Below, piece after piece: positions 1 to 7,207 of a DNA stretch of 64,000 bases. The stretch spans positions 81,515 to 145,514 of the forward strand of contig CAMDKL010000001.1 in the NCBI GenBank assembly GCA_945900945.1. The letters run 5' to 3'. Each line of letters begins with the position of its first letter. Position 1 is the stretch's first letter. Source of the DNA: Pirellula staleyi DSM 6068. GTDB taxonomy: Bacteria; Planctomycetota; Planctomycetia; Pirellulales; Pirellulaceae. The translations under genes and the position numbers were made by a program. The notes under the pieces were generated by a model. It ran no database searches and had not been told where the DNA came from. It worked only from the letters and a program-made list of their open reading frames with translations.

Positions 1-1
1 T

Positions 2-367
2 GTTTTCGAAAATATTCAGGCCGCTTCGCTTGGTCTACCTGCATCCAAGCGGATGACGAATTCCAAAGTGGAGCAATTATTGGAGCAGTTTGGGCTAGAA
101 AGTCGCAGCCGTCACACTCCATCGCAATTGAGTGTCGGCGAACGCCAGCGTTGCTGCATCGCGAGAGCGTTGCTGAACGACCCCAAACTCTTGCTTGCGG
201 ATGAGCCAAGCGGCAGCCTCGATGAATCCAATGCTCGGATCGTAATGCAAGAGCTTCGTCGATTTTCACAGAATGGAGGGGCCGTTTTGTTAGTAACGCA
301 CGATTCGAGAGCTGCACAATCGGCGGATCGGATCGTTCAAATGCAGAGTGGGGTTCTTACATGCTAA
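2..367 (+). CDS. ABC transporter ATP-binding protein, 3' part (5' end outside window)
   Basis: This is the C-terminal half of an ABC ATPase that runs in from the left edge. The reading frame is open from base 2, so the ATG at 53 is internal. Visible motifs are the signature LSVGERQR, Walker B LLLADEPSGSLD and the H-loop region LLVTHD; Walker A lies outside the window. The Walker B/D-loop form (ADEPSGSLD) resembles the LolD/MacB type, which pairs with FtsX-like permeases, rather than ModC. The stop overlaps the start of the next gene (ATGCTAA), so it is probably translated together with the oxyanion-transport genes that follow. A second, complete ATPase lies three genes downstream, so this one may serve a different permease upstream of the window. 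Confidence 0.9.
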   Translation, partial: VFENIQAASLGLPASKRMTNSKVEQLLEQFGLESRSRHTPSQLSVGERQRCCIARALLNDPKLLLADEPSGSLDESNARIVMQELRRFSQNGGAVLLVTHDSRAAQSADRIVQMQSGVLTC

Positions 368-1983
368 TTCGTCAGAGACGAGCCCGTCTCAATTTCCAAG
401 TTTTTCTCGTCGCGGCACTGCTTGCGTCGATCGGGCTCATTGGTCTGCTTGTGTTTGGCAACCCTAAAAGAATGGCCTCTAAGCGGGTTGTCCGGACGAT
501 TCAGCTTTTAGCTGCTGCGGGACTTCGGGAGCCTATCGAAGAGATCGCTGGCAGATATGAAGCGGAATGCGGAGTGAAAGTTGATATTCAATTCGGCGGC
601 TCCAATTCTCTGCTAAGTCTGATTAAGGTTGATCGTTTGAGCACGCCAGACTTGCTTTTGGTCGCAGATGAGTCCTACACGCAACAGGCGGTTGAAAGTA
701 ATCTTGCAAGAGAAGTTTTGTCCATCGCTGTGCAGCGGCCTTGTATCATTGTGCAAAAGGATTCAGCCCTCCAAATTAGGTCTGTGGATGATCTCATTGT
801 GTCAGGCAGAAGGCTTTCGATTGGAAATCCCGATCAGGCAGCTATTGGCAAAGCGGTCCGTGAAGCATTGAGAAAAATTCCTACAGCCGACGGGAGCAAT
901 CAATGGCAGAGACTTGAATTGCAAGTTTCACAACACGGTGTTTTCAAACCGACTGTGAATGAAGTTGCAAATGATGTTCGAATCGGAGCCGTTGATGCCG
1001 GCATAGTTTGGAACGCAACGGTCGCTTCACCCGCCTTCAAAGAGTCCCTGCGTGTGATCGAGCTTCCTGAGCTTTCCTCGGAGTCGGAAATCGTGAGTAT
1101 GGCTGTCCTCTCAAGTTCAATACAACCGACGGAGGCGTTGAAGTTTGCTCGATATGTTTCAGCAAGAAACCGAGGGCTTGAAGTGTTTCGTTCCCATGGA
1201 TTGGAGGTGAAAGAGGGAGATGACTGGGCTGTCCGACCTGAGATCAATTTCTTTTGTGGGGCGGTCAACCGTCGCGTTATTGAGCCCATCTTGGAAAAAT
1301 TCCAGGAGAGAGAGGGGGTAGTCGTGAATACGGTCTACGACGGTTGCGGCATTTTGACCGGACGGATGAAGACCATTCAAAACCAAGATCAGTCACTGGG
1401 GTTTCCCGATCTCTACATGGCGTGCGATCGATTCTACCTCGACAACGTCAAGCAATGGTTTCAAGAGGATATTGATATTTCCGATATTGAGATTGTCATG
1501 GTGGTGCCAAAGGGTGCGACCTTGATTTCTAGTCCTATGGACTTGCTGAAACCTGGAATTCGAGTCGCGATCGGCCAGCCTGATCAATGCACTATTGGCG
1601 CTTTAACCAAACGAATCCTCGATCGCGATGGCATTTATGAATTGCTGATGCAGAAGCAGCTTGATCCAGGTGAGACAGTCGTCGAAAAGTCGTCGTCCGC
1701 TTTGCTAGTTCCGGATGTGCTCACCGGCCATGTCGATGCGGCGATCGCATACCTTTCCGACGTGATGCCGAATCGTGAGAAAGTCGACATTGTTCATTTT
1801 CCGGCTGGAAATAACGTCGCGGTCCAGCCACTGAGTGTTGCCAGTAACAGTCGACACAAACAACTTTTGCGCCGGTTTTACGACGCGGTTTATCGCGAGG
1901 CTACTTCGTTTGAATCCAAGGGTTTTCACTTTCGGCAGGGGGATAAAGCTGTTTCGAGTTCAGAACGGAGCGTTGCGGAATGA
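361..1983 (+). CDS. Extracellular oxyanion (molybdate/tungstate-type) binding protein with two fused ModA-like domains
   Basis: A 540-residue protein with an uncleaved-looking hydrophobic segment at about residues 13-33, then two tandem periplasmic-binding domains. Domain 1 covers about residues 45-285 and domain 2 about 290-525. The halves align visibly: IGNPDQAAIGKAV in the first corresponds to IGQPDQCTIGALT in the second, and PDLLLVADESY to PDLYMACDRFY. ModA/WtpA proteins normally have one such domain (about 250 residues), so this is an internal duplication. It is followed by a ModB-like permease and ModC-like ATPase with 4-base overlaps. The substrate is inferred as molybdate or tungstate from family resemblance and the MoaD/MoeB-like genes next door; the ligand residues cannot be assigned by eye. 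It could also bind another oxyanion such as sulfate. Confidence 0.85.
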   Translation: MLIRQRRARLNFQVFLVAALLASIGLIGLLVFGNPKRMASKRVVRTIQLLAAAGLREPIEEIAGRYEAECGVKVDIQFGGSNSLLSLIKVDRLSTPDLLLVADESYTQQAVESNLAREVLSIAVQRPCIIVQKDSALQIRSVDDLIVSGRRLSIGNPDQAAIGKAVREALRKIPTADGSNQWQRLELQVSQHGVFKPTVNEVANDVRIGAVDAGIVWNATVASPAFKESLRVIELPELSSESEIVSMAVLSSSIQPTEALKFARYVSARNRGLEVFRSHGLEVKEGDDWAVRPEINFFCGAVNRRVIEPILEKFQEREGVVVNTVYDGCGILTGRMKTIQNQDQSLGFPDLYMACDRFYLDNVKQWFQEDIDISDIEIVMVVPKGATLISSPMDLLKPGIRVAIGQPDQCTIGALTKRILDRDGIYELLMQKQLDPGETVVEKSSSALLVPDVLTGHVDAAIAYLSDVMPNREKVDIVHFPAGNNVAVQPLSVASNSRHKQLLRRFYDAVYREATSFESKGFHFRQGDKAVSSSERSVAE

Positions 1984-2897
1984 GCGATTTCCCTGATTTG
2001 AAGAGTGGCTTGACGGGAGATGAAAAGCGAGCATGTAGCATCACAATTGCAAACCGCGCTTTTGTCGTTTCTTTCGTTCTAATAGGCGCTACGTATATCC
2101 TTTTGATTTTGGGAATGTTGATAGCGGATGGTGCGTATGTGTTCGAGCAATCGAAGAGCAAGGCCAGAAAATCTCCCCACTTTTGGGCGTCGATGATGTC
2201 TGACAATCCGATTGCCGTTTCGCTTCGCGATCCCAAGATTCAATATTCGATATGGTTGAGTATGATATCGTGCACGTTAGCAGCCATACTGAGCGTCCTG
2301 TTTGCGGTCCCGCTGGGTTATGTTCTCTCGCGCATCCCATTTCGAGGTCGCAATTTTGTCGATGCATTCTTAGATATCCCGATCGTGTTGCCTCCTCTCA
2401 TCGTTGGTCTGAGTCTGTTGATCTTGTTTCAGTTTGCACCATTCAAGTGGGTTGCACGCAGCATCGTCTATCAAATTCCGGCGGTGATTCTTGCTCAGTG
2501 GGCGGTATCTTGCGCTTATGCAGTTCGAACGATGAAGATGACTTTTGATCAGATCAATCCGCGATGCGAACAGGTTGCCATTTCGTTAGGATGCTCGCGT
2601 TTTCAAGCTTTTTCTTGGGTCACATTTCCTGAAGCGAGGCTTGGTCTGCTCACCGCGTTTACATTGGCTTGGGCGCGCTCCCTGGGTGAATTTGGACCGT
2701 TATTGATTTTTGCGGGTGCAACGAGAATGAAGACCGAGGTACTCTCCACCAGCGTTTTCTTGGAGATGAACGTTGGGAATATTGAGGGTGCGGTCGCGGT
2801 TTCGCTACTGATGATATTTGCTTCGATTGTTGTGTTGATGATCACACGTTATGCGAGCAATCCGTCAGCCGATGGAAAGGCTGCCGTTCTGCCATGA
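1980..2897 (+). CDS. ABC transporter permease, ModB/TupB-like
   Basis: A 305-residue inner-membrane permease that should form the channel for the neighbouring binding protein and ATPase. Hydrophobic helices are visible near residues 25-48, 93-118, 130-155, 160-180 and 270-292. The EAA loop for docking the ATPase is clear (EQVAISLGCSRFQAF, followed by a conserved F-P-E-A segment), and the stretch LAWARSLGEFGPLLIFAG is typical of ModB/CysT-type permeases. The start ATG overlaps the previous stop (ATGA) and its stop overlaps the next start, so translational coupling is likely. Family: binding-protein-dependent transport inner-membrane component. Molybdate versus tungstate cannot be told from the permease. 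Confidence 0.9.
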   Translation: MSDFPDLKSGLTGDEKRACSITIANRAFVVSFVLIGATYILLILGMLIADGAYVFEQSKSKARKSPHFWASMMSDNPIAVSLRDPKIQYSIWLSMISCTLAAILSVLFAVPLGYVLSRIPFRGRNFVDAFLDIPIVLPPLIVGLSLLILFQFAPFKWVARSIVYQIPAVILAQWAVSCAYAVRTMKMTFDQINPRCEQVAISLGCSRFQAFSWVTFPEARLGLLTAFTLAWARSLGEFGPLLIFAGATRMKTEVLSTSVFLEMNVGNIEGAVAVSLLMIFASIVVLMITRYASNPSADGKAAVLP

Positions 2898-3601
2898 TTT
2901 GCTTGAATGACGTTTCAGTTCACGCCGGTCCATTTCGTCTGGAAGGAATCCATTTAGTGATTCCCAGCGGCGACTACGCCGTGCTGATGGGCAAGACTGG
3001 AGCCGGAAAGACTTCGCTACTGGAGGCGATCATCGGATTCAAGGCGGTAACGGCGGGAACGATTTGTCTCGCAGGTCGCGATGTCACACGTGAGAATCCA
3101 GCTCTCCGTGGAATTGGATATTTGCCACAGGACGGCGCCCTCTTTTCCACTATGACCGTCGAAGAGAATCTTGCGTTCGCATTGCGAGTTCGAAAAGTAG
3201 ACAAAAGGCGGATTGTCTCTCGCGTAAGAGACCTAGCTGAATTGATGGGGATCGGTCAATTGTTGTCTCGTAAACCTCATGGTCTCAGTGGCGGAGAACG
3301 TCAACGTGTAGCATTAGGCAGAGCGTTGGCTTTCGAGCCATCGATTCTGTGCCTGGACGAACCGCTTAGCGCACTGGATTCAGAGATGCGGGAACAGATT
3401 TTGCAACTGCTCTTGACTATCAAACGGATGAAAGGGGTTACGACCCTTCACGTGACCCATGACTTAGGCGAAGCAGCTCGGTTAGCAGATAGACTTTTCC
3501 GATTGGTCGATGGCAAGGTGGAAATCGCAGATCCGATACCAGCGAGGGAAGTCCATTCTCAAAGGGAGGTACAGCCAAGTGTTGATCCATGTTCGATTTG
3601 A
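2894..3601 (+). CDS. ABC transporter ATP-binding protein, ModC-like
   Basis: A complete 235-residue nucleotide-binding subunit that powers the permease encoded just upstream. Walker A is GKTGAGKTS (about residue 33), the Q-loop follows IGYLPQDGALF, the signature is LSGGERQRVALGRAL, Walker B is ILCLDEPLSALD and the H-loop is LHVTHD. The protein ends soon after the core domain and lacks the C-terminal TOBE/MOP molybdate-binding extension (about 110 residues) of E. coli ModC, as in many tungstate (TupC/WtpC-type) ATPases. Its last 23 bases overlap the start of the MoaD-like gene. Assigned to the oxyanion system by position. Confidence 0.9.
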   Translation: MICLNDVSVHAGPFRLEGIHLVIPSGDYAVLMGKTGAGKTSLLEAIIGFKAVTAGTICLAGRDVTRENPALRGIGYLPQDGALFSTMTVEENLAFALRVRKVDKRRIVSRVRDLAELMGIGQLLSRKPHGLSGGERQRVALGRALAFEPSILCLDEPLSALDSEMREQILQLLLTIKRMKGVTTLHVTHDLGEAARLADRLFRLVDGKVEIADPIPAREVHSQREVQPSVDPCSI

Positions 3602-3857
3602 CTCCCAAGTGCGACGATTGGCAGGCTGCAATAGGATTTCCATCGACGTGAATTCCTCTACCTCGTTGGAGCAGATAGTTCAACAGGTAGCAAAAGAGGG
3701 GACAGAACAATTGCGTAGTACTCTATTAGATGACCAGCAGTCCCTTCGATCGTCGATTCTAGTGTTCTTGGATGACGATCTGGTTGCCAAGGATCAACCG
3801 CTCGTCTTGCGAGAGGGATTGGAATTGACTCTCACTACCTTGATTTCGGGCGGATAG
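3579..3857 (+). CDS. MoaD/ThiS-like ubiquitin-fold sulfur carrier
   Basis: A 92-residue protein beginning at GTG 3579 (VLIHVRFDSQVRRLAG) and ending in ISGG. The C-terminal Gly-Gly is the hallmark of MoaD/ThiS proteins, which are adenylated by an E1-like enzyme and then thiocarboxylated to donate sulfur, for example to molybdopterin. The ORF track begins at 3510, but that start lies deep inside the upstream ATPase; GTG 3579 has a strong ribosome-binding site, AAAGGGAGG, 8-10 bases upstream, and gives a normal MoaD length. The E1-like partner follows after 2 bases. Together with the transporter genes this points to molybdenum or tungsten pterin cofactor assembly dedicated to one enzyme. Confidence 0.8.
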   Translation: MLIHVRFDSQVRRLAGCNRISIDVNSSTSLEQIVQQVAKEGTEQLRSTLLDDQQSLRSSILVFLDDDLVAKDQPLVLREGLELTLTTLISGG

Positions 3858-3859
3858 AA

Positions 3860-4660
3860 ATGTCGCAGAGTATTCAAGGTCGCGATGACGCAGACGGACT
3901 CCCTGCTCTAGATGAGCTGGATCGTTCCGTATACGAGTGGCAGATGTGGGCCGAAGGGATCGGCGAGCTTGGTCAACGCAAGCTGAAGTCGGCAAGCGTT
4001 TTGATTTCGCGCGTTGGCGGGGTTGGCGGAACGGTTGCGTTTCAGCTTGCAGCGGCTGGAGTGGGCAAAATCATTCTTGCGCATGCTGGTCCCATCAAGC
4101 AGAGTGATTTGAATAGGCAATTGTTGATGACTTACGATCGGATTGGTCAATCGAGGGTCGAAACAGCTAGAACGCGTTTACTGGCCCTCAATCCGCGGTT
4201 AAACGTTGAGATCTACGATGAGAATGTAAGTGAACAGAACGCGGAAGCGTTGGTGCGCAATGCGAGCATCGTAGTCGACTGTGCACCTTTGTTTGAGGAG
4301 CGTTTCGCAATGAATCGAGCCATTGTAAATCAAGGTAAGCCGATGGTGGAATGCGCGATGTACGAGTATGAGGGGAGTTTGACAACAATTTTACCCGGCA
4401 CCACGGCATGTCTTGCATGTTTGTCGCCGATCGCACCGACGGCATGGCGTCGCGAGTTTCCAGTCTTTGGCGCTGTCGCGGGGACGGTCGGATGCTTGGC
4501 AGCCATGGAGGTCATCAAATTGATCACGGGAGTGGGCGAAACGCTTTCTGGCAGCATGCTGGTAATGGATCTAGCAACGACGACTTTTTCACGCCGCAAG
4601 ATCCATAAGAATCAAAACTGCTCTGTCTGCAAAGATTGCGAGCAAAATTTTACCGACTAG
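3860..4660 (+). CDS. E1-like adenylyltransferase, MoeB/ThiF/HesA family
   Basis: A 266-residue ThiF-fold protein expected to adenylate the C-terminal Gly-Gly of the MoaD-like protein encoded directly upstream. Visible features: an adenylation-type glycine motif (RVGGVGGTVAF, near residue 52), the arginine-finger segment DLNRQ near residue 84, VVDCAPLFEERF, and two CxxC zinc pairs (CLAC near residue 178 and CSVC near the C-terminus). MoeB-like order and length are kept. The N-terminus carries YEWQMWAEGIGELGQRKL, the usual lead-in helix of MoeB. Its stop codon overlaps the stop of the convergent epimerase gene. It could equally be called HesA/ThiF; partner choice is inferred from adjacency. Confidence 0.85.
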   Translation: MSQSIQGRDDADGLPALDELDRSVYEWQMWAEGIGELGQRKLKSASVLISRVGGVGGTVAFQLAAAGVGKIILAHAGPIKQSDLNRQLLMTYDRIGQSRVETARTRLLALNPRLNVEIYDENVSEQNAEALVRNASIVVDCAPLFEERFAMNRAIVNQGKPMVECAMYEYEGSLTTILPGTTACLACLSPIAPTAWRREFPVFGAVAGTVGCLAAMEVIKLITGVGETLSGSMLVMDLATTTFSRRKIHKNQNCSVCKDCEQNFTD

Positions 4661-5604
4661 CCCAAACCAAATACTGTGTCCATTTCGGCCGAGATGCGTT
4701 TCAGTTCGGCAGCATCGCCACCGCCGACCTCCGCAGCACACCATCCGAAAAAATTAATTTCTTTCAGGGCGTTACGGACGTCTGCGTAGTCGATATCACC
4801 TTCCGAGATTCGAGCCCATTTGTCTTCCGCACGGTTGAATCCCTTGATGTCCAGCTTAAAGACTCGTTTGCCCAGTTGACGGATCCAGTCGCCCATGCTG
4901 CCGTACTTCCAGTGGTTGCCGATGTCGAACTGCATGCCGACCCAGGGTGAATTCAGTTCATCAACATATTTCACATACTTCGCAGCATTCTGAGTGTGAT
5001 CGCCCGCATGGTTGTATAGAAACTCATTCCAGACATTCTCGATTACGATTTGCACGCCTAACTGGGCTGCAACGGGTACGGCCAGCGAGATGTTTTCAAT
5101 CGACCGCTTCCAGATTTCATCTTCTTTGCCATCCTTTCCGTGACCAACGACCAGCAACACCGAATGCCCCCCGACGGCGTGAGTATCACGGATTGCGGTC
5201 GTCAAGGATTCCAATGCTTTTGCTCGCACATCAGCGTTGGGATCCGTGTGACGAATATTCCAATGAGTTGAGTTTACGGTTCCGTCCACGGGCAAGCCAC
5301 TTTCCGCGACGGCCTTTTTTGTCTCTTCGACGTTCATACCGGGAGCGTTCATTTCAATGCCCTCAAAACCGGCAGCTCTCACGGCCTTGAATTTGTCAGA
5401 CAGTGAACCTGGCACCTTGACCATACCGAACTTGAGAGTCTTCCAGAGTCTTCCCTTGAGGCCATCTTCTGCTGACGATGTTGATCGTGTCGCAACAGGC
5501 ATTGCCATCAATCCATTCGCATTATTGATAACCGTACTAGCTCCAATCGCGATCGAAGATGACTGGATAAAATTTCGCCGGGTGAAGAAGGAGTCAGCAT
5601 TCAT
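4657..5604 (-). CDS. Tat-exported sugar phosphate isomerase/epimerase (TIM barrel)
   Basis: A 315-residue xylose-isomerase-like TIM-barrel protein with a twin-arginine signal (FFTRRNFIQSS followed by IAIGASTVIN). The track start at 5637 is less likely than the ATG at 5604, which places the Tat motif near the N-terminus and has AGGATC about 12 bases upstream. Barrel motifs include GFEGIEMNAPG, GTVNSTHWNIRH, VVIENVWNEF-type and WVGMQFDIGNHW, with an ending AAEVGGGD, matching the AP endonuclease 2 superfamily (PF01261). Many planctomycete members are exported and of unknown substrate. The gene converges on the MoeB-like gene with a 4-base stop-stop overlap, so no terminator separates them. Confidence 0.85.
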   Translation of the reverse strand: MNADSFFTRRNFIQSSSIAIGASTVINNANGLMAMPVATRSTSSAEDGLKGRLWKTLKFGMVKVPGSLSDKFKAVRAAGFEGIEMNAPGMNVEETKKAVAESGLPVDGTVNSTHWNIRHTDPNADVRAKALESLTTAIRDTHAVGGHSVLLVVGHGKDGKEDEIWKRSIENISLAVPVAAQLGVQIVIENVWNEFLYNHAGDHTQNAAKYVKYVDELNSPWVGMQFDIGNHWKYGSMGDWIRQLGKRVFKLDIKGFNRAEDKWARISEGDIDYADVRNALKEINFFGWCAAEVGGGDAAELKRISAEMDTVFGLG

Positions 5605-5793
5605 TAACAAAGATCCTAGAAAGTGGGGTGGGAGCATCGCTGCATTGATTTTTGGTATGCACAGGCAGACCGTTCCATGCTAGCTTCCACAGCAAGTTGC
5701 GGCTAGGGCCGAAGCCTATTGTTGCGGCAAGGTTGCGGTACAATATGTCTTAGTTGCCTTTTATCGTCGTCGGAATTCAAAGGAGAATTGAAA

Positions 5794-6234
5794 GTGTCGC
5801 CTCAGGAAAAAGCACTCGCGTTGGACATCAAGTTTACCAAGCAAGAACCCGGGTACTTGGCTATGGTGGTCAAGACCGGAAACCTGCTGTTCACTTCAGG
5901 CCATGTAAGCGACATGAAAGGGAAGCTTGGCGCAGGAGTAACCGTCGAACAAGGGAAAGTCGCTGCTCGCGAATGTGCCGTGAAAATATTGAATTCCGTT
6001 TGGAACGCTCACGGTACGCTCAATGGCTTACGAGTCCTAAAACTACTTGGTTGTGTAAATTCGACTTTAGAGTTTCACGAACAGCATCTCGTGATCAACG
6101 GGTGCAGTGACCTGTACCATGAAATTTTCGGAAAGACCGGCGATGGATACCATGCCCGAAGCGCATTGGGATTCGCTCAGATTCCAACTAATTCAGCGGT
6201 CGAAGTCGAAGCAATCTTTGAGATCAAAGGATAA
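5794..6234 (+). CDS. RidA/YjgF-family protein
   Basis: A 146-residue member of the RidA (YjgF/YER057c/UK114) family, which includes enamine/imine deaminases that clear reactive 2-aminoacrylate. GTG 5794 is preferred over the track start at 5719 because AAAGGAG sits about 8 bases upstream and the family's N-terminal strand begins soon after. Motifs include LLFTSGHVSD and NGCSDLYHEIFG, with the C-terminal ARSALGFAQIPTNSAVEVEAIFEI that aligns with the RidA core. The spacing and length fit the longer RidA subfamily of about 150 residues; the canonical catalytic-type arginine of the C-terminal strand (usually R-x-x-V) is represented by ARSALG, so activity is likely but not certain. Confidence 0.85.
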   Translation: MSPQEKALALDIKFTKQEPGYLAMVVKTGNLLFTSGHVSDMKGKLGAGVTVEQGKVAARECAVKILNSVWNAHGTLNGLRVLKLLGCVNSTLEFHEQHLVINGCSDLYHEIFGKTGDGYHARSALGFAQIPTNSAVEVEAIFEIKG

Positions 6235-6317
6235 CTTCTTGTTGATCACCACTAATTTGAGGTGAGGAAATTCATTTCCGCATTAAGGTTTGTGCGGCTC
6301 TGTTCATCGCGATTGAC

Positions 6318-7100
6318 TTGCTAAAAGTATCGCGAGTCCTTTTCGCGAGCCGATTTGAAATCTATTCCGATCTAGGCTGTTTGCTGCTCTTAATGACAAC
6401 GACTTTTTGTGCTTATCAAGTGAGTACGCATCACGGCTCCGCTGTCACACTTCGGCAGTACACCTCTTCATGGTTACTTATTTTTTTCTCGTTAATGATG
6501 ACAGGTTGGTCCTACCATCGAATTCAGATACGTAGTTTAGGGGTCGATTTTGTGGGAATGTCCGATACTGTTCCTGGTGTGGTTGAGCTGGATAACCATT
6601 CCTTGGCTATGACGGATACGGGGACAAATATTCCGCTCTATCGATTTGCGACGGACGAAAGCCGTTTCGAAGAATACGCATCGTCGTCGGAGGACAGATT
6701 TCGCATCTTCGGCAATGCAATGATTTATCGCGAAGATGCCGACAAGATGGCTAACTGCCACGGATGGGTTTTCACCGATGGCCGATTTCTTTTGAAGGGG
6801 AACGATGTTGACCGAATTCTTTGTGACAATCACTATGTGCTGGTCACCGATCCGAGACCGAGCGACATCGTGATCTATCGAAACGAAATGGGTAGCATTT
6901 TGCACACCGCACTTGTGCAAGGTATTCTGAGAGACGGGACGGTGATTACTGAAAGCAAGTGGGGTATCGATCAACGTTTCCTACACCTTCCTGCCAAGCA
7001 GCCCTATTCGCAACATTTCGAATACTATCGCACTGACCGTCCGAATCACCTGATCAGGATTCGAGAGTCAACATTCTGCAACGACGACTACAACGATTGA
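6318..7100 (+). CDS. Membrane-anchored hypothetical protein with a papain-fold (NlpC/P60-like) candidate domain
   Basis: A 260-residue protein starting at TTG with no strong ribosome-binding site; an internal ATG at 6393 is an alternative. Two hydrophobic helices near residues 17-35 and 47-62 are followed by a soluble domain. That domain has an NCHGWVFTDG stretch (candidate Cys nucleophile), then DIVIYRN, ILHTALVQG (candidate His) and TESKWGIDQRFLH. Cys-His-Gly, then Asp-Ile-Val, then His-x-Ala, then a Glu/Ser-Lys-Trp-Gly block is the order seen in circular NlpC/P60-like amidase folds. I infer a cell-envelope hydrolase or peptide-binding role. It stands alone between RidA and a convergent operon. 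Confidence 0.6.
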   Translation: MLKVSRVLFASRFEIYSDLGCLLLLMTTTFCAYQVSTHHGSAVTLRQYTSSWLLIFFSLMMTGWSYHRIQIRSLGVDFVGMSDTVPGVVELDNHSLAMTDTGTNIPLYRFATDESRFEEYASSSEDRFRIFGNAMIYREDADKMANCHGWVFTDGRFLLKGNDVDRILCDNHYVLVTDPRPSDIVIYRNEMGSILHTALVQGILRDGTVITESKWGIDQRFLHLPAKQPYSQHFEYYRTDRPNHLIRIRESTFCNDDYND

Positions 7101-7207
7101 TGTTACAGAGGCTGGGAACCGAGTCCCATGACGAAATTGGATCGTACAGCTCAAAAAATATTGGGACGGTGTGGTTGTAGCGAAAGTGCTTCGCAATATT
7201 GAAGCGA

